A stretch of DNA of 30,653 bases from Verrucomicrobia bacterium UBA3761 (GTDB lineage Bacteria; Verrucomicrobiota; Kiritimatiellia; RFP12; UBA1067). Of this stretch, positions 1 through 8,054 are shown piece by piece. Position numbers and translations under genes: made by a program. Position 1 is the stretch's first letter. Every line of letters starts with the position of its first letter. The notes under the pieces were generated by a model. It had not been told where the DNA came from, did not search any database, and saw only the letters and a program-made list of their open reading frames with translations. The stretch is from contig DFGB01000039.1 of assembly GCA_002371135.1 (NCBI GenBank), positions 21,526 through 52,178 on the forward strand, given 5' to 3'.

Positions 1-491
1 ACGAACGCCAGCTGCTCGTCGATCTGCTTCACGGCAAGCGGATCGGTCGTGACGTCTACCACCTTGTGCTCAGGCTCGAGCATGTAACCGATGTGCGGCG
101 GCTTGGAGTTGGCGATGTGGTATACGACTTTATTCCTGTAGTTCGCGCCGTTGCCTGCGTATTCGCACTTTGAAGGCACATTTGCCTCAATGCGGGCGCG
201 AGAGAAAAATTCCGCCAGCTGCGCCGCCTTGAGTCTGAGCTCGCCATCGCGCGAAATGTTCGCATACACCATCCCAGGTGCCGGGGCAGAGCCTTCCCCC
301 AGACGCGCCGACGACGGCTCTACGACTTCCGTCAAACGCGCCTTGACGTAGCCGCGGCGTTCTTCGAAAATGTCGGCCTTCACAAGTTCCCCTTCGAACG
401 CGCCCCCGACAAACACGACGCGCCCGTCGCCAAGCCGTCCGAGCCCGTCGCCGCCATATACGTTTTTAAGTATTCTAACAGAGCAGACCAT
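1..491 (-). CDS. TrmA/RlmD-family RNA (uracil-5-)-methyltransferase, N-terminal part
   Basis: The gene runs off the left edge, so only about 163 N-terminal residues are visible. Translation starts at the ATG at 491. Residues 13-40 (GGDGLGRLGDGRVVFVGGAF, then GELV) match a TRAM RNA-binding domain. A later YRNKVVYH followed by IGYMLEPEHKVVDV matches the segment that follows the iron-sulphur region in TrmA/RlmD proteins, which transfer a methyl group from S-adenosylmethionine to uracil C5 in tRNA or 23S rRNA. Where RlmD has a cysteine cluster (CxxxxCGGC) this protein has APGMVYANISRDGEL with no cysteine, so it probably lacks the 4Fe-4S cluster. The catalytic domain lies outside the window. No Shine-Dalgarno sequence is seen: the heptad repeat arm of the neighbouring element ends about four bases before the ATG. 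TrmA or RlmD subtype cannot be decided. Confidence 0.75.
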   Translation of the reverse strand, partial: MVCSVRILKNVYGGDGLGRLGDGRVVFVGGAFEGELVKADIFEERRGYVKARLTEVVEPSSARLGEGSAPAPGMVYANISRDGELRLKAAQLAEFFSRARIEANVPSKCEYAGNGANYRNKVVYHIANSKPPHIGYMLEPEHKVVDVTTDPLAVKQIDEQLAF

Positions 492-649
492 AGAAGTTAG
501 CAGTTAGTAGTGAGCAGTTGGCAGTCAGTAGTTGGCAGTCAACAGTGGGCAGGTGGTCTCCCGGTATGACGAAAACAATCTCTCAAAATGCTCTTCCTTG
601 TTCGTGGCCGCTGGCTCCCGAACTGCCAACTACTGCCTGCTAACTATTC
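492..649. repeat. Intergenic heptad palindrome with core (element 1)
   Basis: This element fills the gap between two minus-strand genes. The left arm (about 492-545) is a degenerate period-7 repeat of the words TTAGCAG and TTGGCAG. The right arm (about 624-650) is its inverse (GAACTGCCAACTACTGCC). The 13-base word AGTAGTTGGCAGT on the left is matched exactly by the inverse of the right arm. The core at 556-620 carries CTCCCGGTATGAC and AATCTCTCAAAATGCTCTTCC, shared with elements at 8895, 16079, 24702 and 27625. Confidence 0.8.
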
Positions 650-1576
650 TCAGTATTCCAGGAGACTGCCGCCAATCGTTTCGCGGAGAATCGAATCGCC
701 GGGGACGAGCATCGGACTTGTTTCGCGGACGCACGAGAGGAGGTTCACAAACATCTGCGCGCGCACATCGTCGGGATGCTTGAAGAGATAGCGTGTGATG
801 AGGCCCGCGACGTACGGCTTTATTACGGCAAGTTCATATGCGAGGGACGAGTCGAACTCGCATGTGGCAAGCGAGCGAAACGGATTTATCCATTTCTTTT
901 CGCCTTCGAGCACCTTGGGCCAAAGGCGGAATGTATCGGCCGGGGACATCTTGCGGAACTGGTGATCGCGCACAAGACGGCGCAGAAAGCGCGCCTCGGT
1001 CGACGGCAGACGCGTTGTCGCGAACACTTCCGGCTGCGTCTTCGGTTCGATGAAAAGACGGTATTTGACGTCGTCGTCAATGCTCTCCGTCAGACGCGGG
1101 TTGAGGGCGTGCAACCCTTCGAGGACGATTATGCCACCCTTTGGCAAAGAGGTTTCCTCCGGGTCGTCATAGCCATCGTGCTCGATGAAGTCGAACTTGC
1201 GGGCGTGGATTTTCCTGCCGCGCATAAGAGCCTTCAAGTCCTTGGCAAGGCGCTTCATGTCGACGGCCTCGATAGTCTCGTAATCGAGTTCGCCGTTCTC
1301 GTCGCGCGGGTTGCGCGCATCGCCGACGAAGTAGTCGTCGGTTGAAAGATGGCAGGCGCAAAGATTGTTGACGCGAATCTGCGTGCAAAGACGTTTGGCG
1401 GTAGTCGTCTTGCCGGCGGATGAGCCGCCCGAGAGCAATACAATCCTCACGCCGCCGCGGCCGGTGATGTCGTCGGCTATGCGCGAAAGAGCCTTGTGCT
1501 GGCGTGCTTCCGAGACGCGTATGAACTCGTCGATATCGCCTGTCTCTACATATGTGTTCAGTTCGTCGATAGTCAT
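650..1576 (-). CDS. Uridine-kinase-like P-loop nucleoside kinase
   Basis: The 308-residue product has a Walker A loop GGSSAGKTTT at residues 50-59, a Walker-B/substrate-type STDDYF at 78-83 and IIVLEGLHAL further on. These are hallmarks of the uridine kinase/phosphoribulokinase family, which phosphorylates a nucleoside or sugar with ATP in the cytoplasm. It most resembles the kinase half of the long TGS-domain nucleoside kinases found in several anaerobes, but the N-terminal TGS part is absent and only about 45 residues precede the P-loop. The substrate is therefore uncertain. Its ATG overlaps the TGA of NAD kinase (ATGA at 1573-1576), implying translational coupling. The stop codon abuts the repeat arm of element 1. 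Confidence 0.75.
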   Translation of the reverse strand: MTIDELNTYVETGDIDEFIRVSEARQHKALSRIADDITGRGGVRIVLLSGGSSAGKTTTAKRLCTQIRVNNLCACHLSTDDYFVGDARNPRDENGELDYETIEAVDMKRLAKDLKALMRGRKIHARKFDFIEHDGYDDPEETSLPKGGIIVLEGLHALNPRLTESIDDDVKYRLFIEPKTQPEVFATTRLPSTEARFLRRLVRDHQFRKMSPADTFRLWPKVLEGEKKWINPFRSLATCEFDSSLAYELAVIKPYVAGLITRYLFKHPDDVRAQMFVNLLSCVRETSPMLVPGDSILRETIGGSLLEY

Positions 1577-2409
1577 GAGATGGGGTGCATTTGCGTTTGA
1601 GAATCGACCTTGTCTCTGGCACTGCCGCTCCAGCCGAGTTTGCGGCCTAGGACTTCATAGGGATTGTAGCCTTCGAGCTCGACGAAGCGGGCCCTGCGAC
1701 GGGCTTTGGAGATTTCAAGCGTCTCGTCGGCGTTCAGCATGAAGACGCTTTCGCCGTCGGCATAGACGCCAAGTTTCTCGCTCGCGCCATTGACGCGTGC
1801 GCGGGATGTGACGGTAAGCCGCACAGAATCGCTTACGACTAGCGGGCGAACGCCTAGCGCGTGAGGGTTGATTGGCGTAATGGAGAAGCTGGGAGAGTCG
1901 GGCAGGATCACGGGGCCGCCGGCCGCGAGGGAGTACGCCGTAGAGCCCGTAGGAGTTGAGACAATCAGCCCGTCGGCGGTGTAGCGAGTGACGATCGTAG
2001 AATTTGCCTTGAGGTCGAGCGAAGCGGCGTGGCCGGTCATCTCGCGCATTACGACAATGTCGTTGAGGGCGATTTCACGTCGCCTGAGGCCCTTCTTGCG
2101 GACTTCGAGAAGAGTGCGCTCCGAGATACCATATTCTCCGTTTGCCAAAGCCTCCAGCGCGCGAGTGAAATCATGCTCGCCCACAGCGGCCAAATACCCA
2201 AGCGAACCGAGGTTGAAACCTAGAATCGCAGCCTGCGGGCACGAACGCACGGCACGCAGAATCGTCCCATCACCGCCCAGCGCCACCACGACTTCCGCCT
2301 GATTCCTCGATGCGAGACCAAGGCCGAGGCGCACGGCTTCGCTCTCAAGCCTCTCTCGCGCCTTCACGGCGTGCGCCTTGGCCCTGTTCGCATAGAAGCA
2401 GATTTTCAT
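1573..2409 (-). CDS. nadK: NAD kinase
   Basis: The 278-residue product makes NADP from NAD and ATP. It has the diagnostic GGDGT motif at residues 45-49 (catalytic Asp47), NLGSLGYL at 66-73, and the long conserved block with TADGLIVSTPTGSTAYSLAAGG, here intact. The start chosen is the ATG at 2409, giving MKICFYANRAKAHA, which matches typical N-termini. The frame stays open upstream to a further ATG at 2451, but those residues (MLNVKCQMPN) are translated repeat from element 2 and are rejected. No Shine-Dalgarno sequence precedes 2409. The gene end overlaps the start of the kinase gene by four bases, so the two are very probably co-transcribed. Confidence 0.93.
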   Translation of the reverse strand: MKICFYANRAKAHAVKARERLESEAVRLGLGLASRNQAEVVVALGGDGTILRAVRSCPQAAILGFNLGSLGYLAAVGEHDFTRALEALANGEYGISERTLLEVRKKGLRRREIALNDIVVMREMTGHAASLDLKANSTIVTRYTADGLIVSTPTGSTAYSLAAGGPVILPDSPSFSITPINPHALGVRPLVVSDSVRLTVTSRARVNGASEKLGVYADGESVFMLNADETLEISKARRRARFVELEGYNPYEVLGRKLGWSGSARDKVDSQTQMHPIS

Positions 2410-2700
2410 GACGGATGAATCATTTGGCATTTGGCATTTTACATTCAGCATTGCATTTTGCCATTGGCGATTTTGTCATTTAGGTCTCCCGGTGCGACTA
2501 AAGCCAGAAAGTAGGAAGCAGAAAGCAGAAAGCAGGAAATTTGCTGTTCAGGCGGGGCGTACGTATTATCTCCTACTACCTACTTCCCACTTCCTGCTTG
2601 CGCGAAGCGGTGTGGCCGCCGACTCCTAAATGGCAAAATAAATAAATGACAAAATGCAATGCGAAATGCTAAATGTAAAATACCAAATGCCAAATGTAAA
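2410..2700. repeat. Nested intergenic heptad palindrome (element 2)
   Basis: The outer left arm (about 2418-2484) uses words such as TTGGCATT and TTTACATT. The outer right arm (about 2625-2700) is its inverse; read on the opposite strand it starts CATTTGGCATTTGG as the left arm does, giving roughly 60-70 pairable bases. Both arms end at the shared core boxes CTCCCGGTGCGACTAA (2486-2501) and GTGGCCGCCGACTCC (about 2612-2626). Where other elements have the core centre, this one holds a second palindrome (2505-2600) built from different words: GAAGCAGAAAGCAG on the left and CCTACTTCCCACTTCCTGC on the right. Confidence 0.8.
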
Positions 2701-2701
2701 A

Positions 2702-2787
2702 CCGGCCGGCTATCCGCCACAGAGCAATCAGTCGCCATTCGACCCGCGGCGCCTTCGGGCTCTGCGACTTCAGGGATAGTCGGCCGG
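2702..2787 (-). terminator. Long structured hairpin after map, possible terminator
   Basis: CCGGCCGGCTATCC at 2702-2715 is complementary to GGATAGTCGGCCGG at 2774-2787 with one mismatch. The right half overlaps the last codons of map. Inner complementary words (GCAGAGC with GCTCTGT, GTCGC with GCGAC, CCCG with CGGG) extend the fold. On the minus strand the structure is followed by TTTTAC. It could end map transcription, but the tract is short and the loop long, so this is tentative. Confidence 0.4.
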
Positions 2788-3543
2788 AAGAGTAAGGACT
2801 TCGCACCCGTCGTCTGTGATGGCGACGGTGTGTTCGAAATGGGCGCTGAGGCAGTTGTCGTTCGTGTAGACCGTCCATTTATTTACTCGGTCGACATACG
2901 TGCCTTCGCCCTTCTTCGTCATCGTAATCATCGGCTCGATTGCTATGGTCATGCCAGGCTTGAGGACGAGCTTCGTGCCAGGCTTGCCGTAGTTAGGGAC
3001 CTCGGGATCCTCGTGGACCGTCCTCCCGACGCCATGCCCGATCCAGTCTCTGACGATGCCAAATCCAGCCTCTTCCGCGACACATTGTATCGCGTAGCCG
3101 ACGTCGCCGAGGTGCACTCCTGGGCCGCATGCCGCGATGCCGGCTGCGAGGCACTTCTTCGTCGTCTCGACGAGGCGAATCGTATCCGGGTCGGTGACGC
3201 CGACCATCACAGTGCGCGAGGTATCGCCATTGAAGCCGTTGACGAGGATGCCGACGTCTGTTTTTACGAGATCGCCTGGCATTACGATTCTGTTGCGCGA
3301 TGGTATGCCGTGGATTACTTCGTCGTTAATAGAAACGCAAAGATGGCCCGGGAAACCTGCGTAATTGAAGAAGCTCGCCTTGACTTTATGCTTGGCGCAG
3401 TACTGGACGACGAGTTCGTCGATCTCACCAGTGGAAATACCCGGCTCGACGGCGTTCGCACAGATGTCGCGTATTTCAGCGCTCATGCGGCACGCCTCGC
3501 GCATGCGGGCGATTTCGTCTTTCGTCTTTATATCGACCTTCAC
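2770..3543 (-). CDS. map: Type I methionine aminopeptidase
   Basis: The 257-residue enzyme removes the initiator methionine from nascent proteins. The metal ligands are visible: Asp96 in KTDVG, Asp107 in GDTSR, His170 in IGHGVGR, Glu203 in AIEPM and Glu237 in HFEHTV; His78 in EVIHG is the usual substrate-binding histidine. There is no N-terminal zinc-finger extension, so this is the short bacterial form. GGAGG inside the 3' end of adk precedes the ATG at a good distance, and start and adk stop overlap (ATGA at 3540-3543). The pair adk-map is coupled, as in many alpha-operon neighbourhoods, but here lies about 13 kb from the ribosomal cluster. Confidence 0.95.
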   Translation of the reverse strand: MKVDIKTKDEIARMREACRMSAEIRDICANAVEPGISTGEIDELVVQYCAKHKVKASFFNYAGFPGHLCVSINDEVIHGIPSRNRIVMPGDLVKTDVGILVNGFNGDTSRTVMVGVTDPDTIRLVETTKKCLAAGIAACGPGVHLGDVGYAIQCVAEEAGFGIVRDWIGHGVGRTVHEDPEVPNYGKPGTKLVLKPGMTIAIEPMITMTKKGEGTYVDRVNKWTVYTNDNCLSAHFEHTVAITDDGCEVLTLPADYP

Positions 3544-4172
3544 ATCGCCTCCAGAAACGCTTTGACGACATTGTCGACGCCGGTCGTGCCGTCGACTTTC
3601 TTGAGCATGCCCTTGCCCGAGTAGTAGGAAATGAGCGGCTCGGTCTGCTGATGATAGACGACAAGGCGGTCCTTGACTGTCTCTGGGTTGTCATCCTTGC
3701 GGATGACGAGCGCTTCGCCGCAGTTGTCACAGACACCCTCGACTTTTGGTGGGAGATTGCGCACGTGATAGCCCGCCTTGCACTTGGGGCAGGTGCGGCG
3801 GCCTGCGATGCGGTCTTGGATGATGGAATCTGGAACGTCGATAAGGACGGCGCCCGTCACCGGCGCGCCCATCTCTTCGAGTATCTTCGCTTGCGCGAGA
3901 TTGCGAGGGAATCCGTCGAGGAGCATCGTGACGTCGCCCTCGGTCTCCGCCACGACATCCTTGATCATCGTGGCTATGAGCGCGTCTGGAACGAGGTTGC
4001 CCTTCTCCATGTAGCCCTTCGCCTCTAGGCCCGCAGCCGTGCCTTTTGCGATGGCGCCGCGAAGCAAATCGCCGGAGGAGACGTGCTTCATGGAAGCGTG
4101 TTCAGAAGCGAGCTTGCCTGCGACAGTGCCTTTCCCCGACCCCGGGGCGCCAAGTAGTATTACGATTTTCAT
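3540..4172 (-). CDS. adk: Adenylate kinase, zinc-lid type
   Basis: The 210-residue enzyme interconverts ATP plus AMP and two ADP. The P-loop GAPGSGKGT is at residues 8-16, the NMP-binding SSGDLLR at 32-38 and LLDGFPRNLAQA at 84-95. The LID domain carries four cysteines (128, 131, 148, 151; CPKC and CDNC), the structural zinc form. The gene overlaps map by four bases. The ATG at 4172 is only three bases from a repeat with the word TTTTTCGATTT, and no Shine-Dalgarno sequence is present. The reading starts naturally at MKIVILLGAPG, so an internal start is unlikely. Confidence 0.95.
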   Translation of the reverse strand: MKIVILLGAPGSGKGTVAGKLASEHASMKHVSSGDLLRGAIAKGTAAGLEAKGYMEKGNLVPDALIATMIKDVVAETEGDVTMLLDGFPRNLAQAKILEEMGAPVTGAVLIDVPDSIIQDRIAGRRTCPKCKAGYHVRNLPPKVEGVCDNCGEALVIRKDDNPETVKDRLVVYHQQTEPLISYYSGKGMLKKVDGTTGVDNVVKAFLEAM

Positions 4173-4227
4173 GAGATTTTTCGATTTGGAAATTTTTCGA
4201 TTCTTTTCCCTCTTCCCACTTCTTGCG
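4173..4227. repeat. Short tandem repeat gap filler (element 3)
   Basis: This 55-base gap between porin and adk consists of degenerate words near TTTTTCGA (twice), then TTCCCTCTTCCCACTTC. No shared core is seen. The same TTTTCGA word reappears in the large nested element at 26472-26682. Confidence 0.55.
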
Positions 4228-5616
4228 CTAGAATTTCACGTCGATCTGCCAGCGGAAAAAGTAGGCCGGCTTGTCCGTCTCGAAATAGTCGCCTGGATTG
4301 AAGAATTCCGCCATTACGTGACCGAATACTTCGAGGCGGCCACCTGTCGCCTTGTCGGCGATGTAGAGCGGGAAATCGTAGCGAGCCTGCGTGAGGAAAC
4401 CTTTGTAGCGGCCATCGCCGCCGCCAATGCCGTCCTTCGTCTCGGCCCACATGGGGCCAGCCATGATCTGCGCTTTGTGGCGATAGCCAAACTCTACGCC
4501 AAGGGTCGACTTGAGATTGATCTGGTTGGACCACCAGCAAACGCCATACTGCGAGCAGCCGTAGACGAACATCTCTGAATCGTCGACGCCTCTATACCAC
4601 ATCGGATCCCAGGCGTGGTTGCCGCCATCTTCGTCCGCCGTGTGCTTGTCGCCGCTCTGGACGAGAAGCCCGCCGTTGATATAAGGCCGCCACTGGCCCT
4701 TCTCGACCGCTTTCTTCCAGTCGAACCCGGCATAACCGGCGTATGCGGCGAGTGTATCGCCATCGCCGTTTTTGCCGATCTGCCCCATGGCTTCAAAGGG
4801 CGTGGAGAACTCCTCCGTCCAATGCGGGACAAGCTTGACGCCAAGAAGGTTCACCTGCTTGCGAGGGTGCTTTACGCCATCGCGGTGGAAGGATGCGGTA
4901 TCTTTCTGGATCCAGAAAAGCTGGTAATCGAGGTTGGAGATTTTCGAGTTCCATATCGCTCCAAAGCCCCAATCATCCATCTCGGGCTCGCCGCGGCCAA
5001 ACCCGGTCTTTCGGACATGGCGACTGCGCTTGGTGCCCCAGCGCAATTCTTCATGGTCGTGCGTGGCGAGCGCGAAAAGGTCCAGCCAGCTGTCTTGCGT
5101 GAAGTGCAGCGCGATTCGAGCGACGTCGGCGTAGCATGTCGCAGAACCGTCGCCCGGCGTGCCGTCGGTAAAGATGTGGTCGAGCCCGTAGAGGCCAATC
5201 AAATCCTGGCGGCCGACGCGCAAGTCGAGAAAGTCGTCGAAGAGCCCCTTGCCTTCAATGTAAAGGTTGTCGAGGACGACTTCATTTGGGAATGTCTGGT
5301 TGTGCGTCTTCTGGACGATGCCGGCGCGAAATTCATCGCTGAGGCGTCCGTAGATGCGCCAGTTCTCCCCCATCTTGAGCTCCGCCCAGACGGAAGGTCT
5401 GAAGCGGAACATGTTCTTCGTCTTGCCTCTGTAGACGCCCGGCCGGCCGAGGACGCCGCCCGGCGCGGAAGGGACGTTGTGCATTATCTCCTGGCGCGTG
5501 CGAAGAGCGCCGCCCGCGTCGAAGGAGAAGTTTGGAGGAAGCTCCGCCTGGACGTCCCCGGCCATCGCCAGGAACATGGCGCAAAATGAAAACAGCATGG
5601 CGATTGTCGCTTTCAT
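4228..5616 (-). CDS. Outer-membrane beta-barrel porin, alginate-export-like
   Basis: The protein has about 462 residues. It begins with a basic start, a hydrophobic stretch (IAMLFSFCAMFLAM) and a likely cleavage after VQA, so it is exported. The rest is rich in alternating aromatic/polar strands and ends in phenylalanine (WQIDVKF), the usual signature for outer-membrane barrel assembly. The segment LDNLYIEGKG followed by LDLRVGRQDL resembles the alginate-export family (AlgE-like), which passes polyanionic or neutral sugars. The actual substrate is not known. Start is taken at the ATG at 5616, because GGAGG sits seven bases upstream; a TTG two codons earlier is rejected. It lies 31 bases after serS and may share its promoter. 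Confidence 0.7.
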   Translation of the reverse strand: MKATIAMLFSFCAMFLAMAGDVQAELPPNFSFDAGGALRTRQEIMHNVPSAPGGVLGRPGVYRGKTKNMFRFRPSVWAELKMGENWRIYGRLSDEFRAGIVQKTHNQTFPNEVVLDNLYIEGKGLFDDFLDLRVGRQDLIGLYGLDHIFTDGTPGDGSATCYADVARIALHFTQDSWLDLFALATHDHEELRWGTKRSRHVRKTGFGRGEPEMDDWGFGAIWNSKISNLDYQLFWIQKDTASFHRDGVKHPRKQVNLLGVKLVPHWTEEFSTPFEAMGQIGKNGDGDTLAAYAGYAGFDWKKAVEKGQWRPYINGGLLVQSGDKHTADEDGGNHAWDPMWYRGVDDSEMFVYGCSQYGVCWWSNQINLKSTLGVEFGYRHKAQIMAGPMWAETKDGIGGGDGRYKGFLTQARYDFPLYIADKATGGRLEVFGHVMAEFFNPGDYFETDKPAYFFRWQIDVKF

Positions 5617-5647
5617 GAACAATCCTCCAGATTTCTTTGCTTTCCGG

Positions 5648-6928
5648 TTACTTCACCGGCACGAGTTTTTCGACGCCGCCCATGTAGGGGCGAAGGACTT
5701 CAGGAATCGTCACGGAGCCGTCGGCGTTTTGATGCTGTTCCAGCAGCGCGACCATGAGACGCGGCAGAGCGACACCGGAGCCGTTGAGCGTGTGGACGAG
5801 TTTCGTCTTGCCGTCGGTATCGCGGAAGCGACAATTGAGACGACGCGCCTGGTAGTCGGTGAAGCAGGAGCACGAGGAAACTTCAAGCCACTGCTGCTCG
5901 CCTGGCGCCCAGAGCTCGAGGTCGTAGCACTTCGCCGCGGAGAACCCCATGTCGCCGGAGCAGAGCTGGAGAACGCGGAAATGAAGCCCGAGCCCGGTGA
6001 GAATCGCTTCGGCCTCCTTGACGAGGATTTCAAGCTGCTGGAAGGAAGTATCGGGATGGACGAAGTTGACCATCTCCACCTTGTCGAATTGATGGACGCG
6101 CAGCATGCCGCGCGTCATCTTGCCGGCGCTCCCGGCCTCGCGACGGAAGCACGGCGTGTAGGCGGTGAGCTTGACGGGGAGGTCTTTGACGTTGAGGATG
6201 TCGTCGCGGTAGTAGTTCGTGACAGGCACTTCGGCCGTGGGGATCAGCCAGAAATCGTCGATCTGGCAGTGGTAGAGATCTTCGGCGAATTTCGGCAGCT
6301 GGCCGGTGCCCGTCATGGAATCTGAATTGACGACGAACGGCGGGAGCATTTCCGTGTAGCCCTGCTCGCGGCAATGGACGTCGAGCATGTACTGGATGAG
6401 CGCACGCTGGAGTTTCGCACCCTGGCCGAGGATGATGGGGAAGCCGGTGCCAGTGAGTTTGACGCCGCGAGGGAAGTCGAAAATGCCGAGCTTCTCGCCG
6501 ATGGACATGTGGTCGAGAATCTTGAAGTCGGGATCCTTCCATTCGCCTACCTTGCGCACGACGACGTTCGCGGAAGAATCGAGCCCGGTGGGGATTTCCG
6601 GGGCGGGAATGTTGGGGATCATCAGCAGCATTTCGCGAAGATCGTGCTCGACCTGGGCGAGTTCCTTGTCGATCTCTGCGATTCGATCGCCCACCTTGCG
6701 CATTTCCTCCTTGGCGGCTGCGATGTCGCCGCCTTCCTTGGCGATGCGGCCGATGTCCTTGGAAGCGGCGTTGCGCTTTGCCTTGAGAGTCTCTGTTTCG
6801 GCAACGAGGGAGCGGCGCTTGACATCGAGGTCGCGGGCTTTCGCGCAGCGTTCTATCTCCACTCCGCGGCGGGAAAGTGCTTCAGCCGTCGCATCGAAAT
6901 CGTCCCTTAATTTTTTTATGTCGATCAT
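5648..6928 (-). CDS. serS: Seryl-tRNA synthetase
   Basis: The 426-residue enzyme charges tRNA-Ser with serine. The N-terminal third (about residues 30-105) is a charged, heptad-like coiled-coil arm that binds the tRNA long arm. Class II motif 2 is seen in CFRREAGSAGKMTRGMLRVH and motif 3 in NGSGVALPRLMVALLEQHQ. Length and motif spacing are normal for bacterial SerRS. AAGGAT precedes the ATG at a slightly long distance. A clear promoter lies 30-60 bases upstream, overlapping the end of lpxB, so the gene can be expressed independently of the lipid A genes. Confidence 0.96.
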   Translation of the reverse strand: MIDIKKLRDDFDATAEALSRRGVEIERCAKARDLDVKRRSLVAETETLKAKRNAASKDIGRIAKEGGDIAAAKEEMRKVGDRIAEIDKELAQVEHDLREMLLMIPNIPAPEIPTGLDSSANVVVRKVGEWKDPDFKILDHMSIGEKLGIFDFPRGVKLTGTGFPIILGQGAKLQRALIQYMLDVHCREQGYTEMLPPFVVNSDSMTGTGQLPKFAEDLYHCQIDDFWLIPTAEVPVTNYYRDDILNVKDLPVKLTAYTPCFRREAGSAGKMTRGMLRVHQFDKVEMVNFVHPDTSFQQLEILVKEAEAILTGLGLHFRVLQLCSGDMGFSAAKCYDLELWAPGEQQWLEVSSCSCFTDYQARRLNCRFRDTDGKTKLVHTLNGSGVALPRLMVALLEQHQNADGSVTIPEVLRPYMGGVEKLVPVK

Positions 6929-6957
6929 TTTGATGATATCCTTGAAAATTGGAATAT

Positions 6958-6987
6958 ATTATACCATTTTACCCGGAGAAGGGTCAA
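6958..6987 (-). promoter_or_regulatory. Promoter of serS, overlapping the lpxB stop codon
   Basis: On the minus strand TTGACC (6982-6987), an 18-base spacer ending in TGG, and TATAAT (6958-6963) form a near-consensus housekeeping promoter. The expected transcript start is about 22 bases before the serS ATG. The lpxB stop codon TAA lies inside TATAAT, and the last lpxB residues (TLDPSPGKMV) are encoded by the promoter itself. Confidence 0.8.
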
Positions 6988-8047
6988 GTGTCGGCGGGAA
7001 TGGCGCAGACGGCGCGCGCGGGCCATCGAGCAAAGCGCAGGCATTTGCGAGGCGCGTGCAGGCTTGGGCATGGGCGGCGGGATCGTCAAGCCATTTGGCG
7101 AGGATAGAGGAAAGCGCCTCGGGGGTGAAGTCCTCTTGCAAGAGTTCCGGCATGGGGAATTCGTCGGAGCCGGGACGCATCTTCTCCCAAATGATATTCG
7201 CAAGCCCCACATGGCGTATGCCTTTTACAAGCCGCCGGGCCAGCCATGCGAAAAGCGCCGATACGCGATAGACGAGGACTGTCGGCGTCCCCGCAAGAGC
7301 CGCTTCGAGCGTGGCTGTGCCGGAAGCGACGGCGGCGACATCGGCGCGGCGCAACGTATCTCGCGCCCCGCCATCCTTGCATGCAGCCTCGTCGAAGGAG
7401 TTTGCGCGCAGAACCTCGACTATCGCCCTTCTCGCATTTTCACTCGCCGCCGGGATCTCAATCTTCACATTGTCGAGCATCTTCACGGCATCGAGCATCA
7501 GTGGAAGATTGCGTTCGATTTCCGCAATCCGGCTCCCTGGAAGAACGGCGACAAGACGTTTTTCGCGCGGCAACATGGGTTCAGAGTCCATCATCCGCTT
7601 GAGTGGATGGCCGACGAATTCCGCGAACCCCGGCTTGAACAAAGCAGGTTCGAACGGGAAAAAGCAAAGCAGTTTGTCGAGCGAAGCTTCGATTTTCGGG
7701 ATGCGGCCTTTCTTCCATGCCCAGACCTGCGGACATACGAGGTGGACGGTACGTATGCCGCGGGCCTTGGCATAGGCGGCAAGGCGCAGGTTCATGCCGG
7801 GGTAGTCGATTGTATAAACGAGGTCGGGCTTCCATCCGTCTATCGCCCGCTCGATCGTGCGCTTTACTTTCAAGAAATAGAAGGCTCGGCGCAAGACTGC
7901 GAAAACCCCCATCACCGCGAGATCCGAAGTGTTGAAACCGTAATCCTGATAGCCGCGGATTTCATACTCGCCGCAATAGCGAGAAGCGACATCGCGGGCG
8001 TAAATTTCGCCCGAATGCTCGCCGTATAAAAGGAGCATGCGTTTCAT
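6959..8047 (-). CDS. lpxB: Lipid-A-disaccharide synthase
   Basis: The 362-residue glycosyltransferase joins UDP-2,3-diacylglucosamine and lipid X to form the disaccharide of lipid A at the inner membrane. Support comes from DYPGMNLRLA, VCPQVWAWKKGRIPKI and LPGSRIAEIERNLP, all typical of LpxB, and from ASGTATLEAALAGTP near the C-terminus. The start is placed at the ATG at 8047 (MKRMLLLYGEHSGE), matching family N-termini; an open extension to 8179 overlaps lpxI and is rejected. It follows lpxI after seven bases, so both steps of lipid A synthesis are in one transcription unit. The active-site-region GEHSGE replaces the common GEASGD, a mild deviation. Confidence 0.92.
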   Translation of the reverse strand: MKRMLLLYGEHSGEIYARDVASRYCGEYEIRGYQDYGFNTSDLAVMGVFAVLRRAFYFLKVKRTIERAIDGWKPDLVYTIDYPGMNLRLAAYAKARGIRTVHLVCPQVWAWKKGRIPKIEASLDKLLCFFPFEPALFKPGFAEFVGHPLKRMMDSEPMLPREKRLVAVLPGSRIAEIERNLPLMLDAVKMLDNVKIEIPAASENARRAIVEVLRANSFDEAACKDGGARDTLRRADVAAVASGTATLEAALAGTPTVLVYRVSALFAWLARRLVKGIRHVGLANIIWEKMRPGSDEFPMPELLQEDFTPEALSSILAKWLDDPAAHAQACTRLANACALLDGPRAPSAPFPPTLDPSPGKMV

Positions 8048-8054
8048 GGCACGA

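Noticed and set aside
2659..3624. Long open frame on the plus strand opposite map
   Set aside because: It is antisense to a complete methionine aminopeptidase and its product has no recognisable motif; codon bias of the real gene keeps the opposite frame open.
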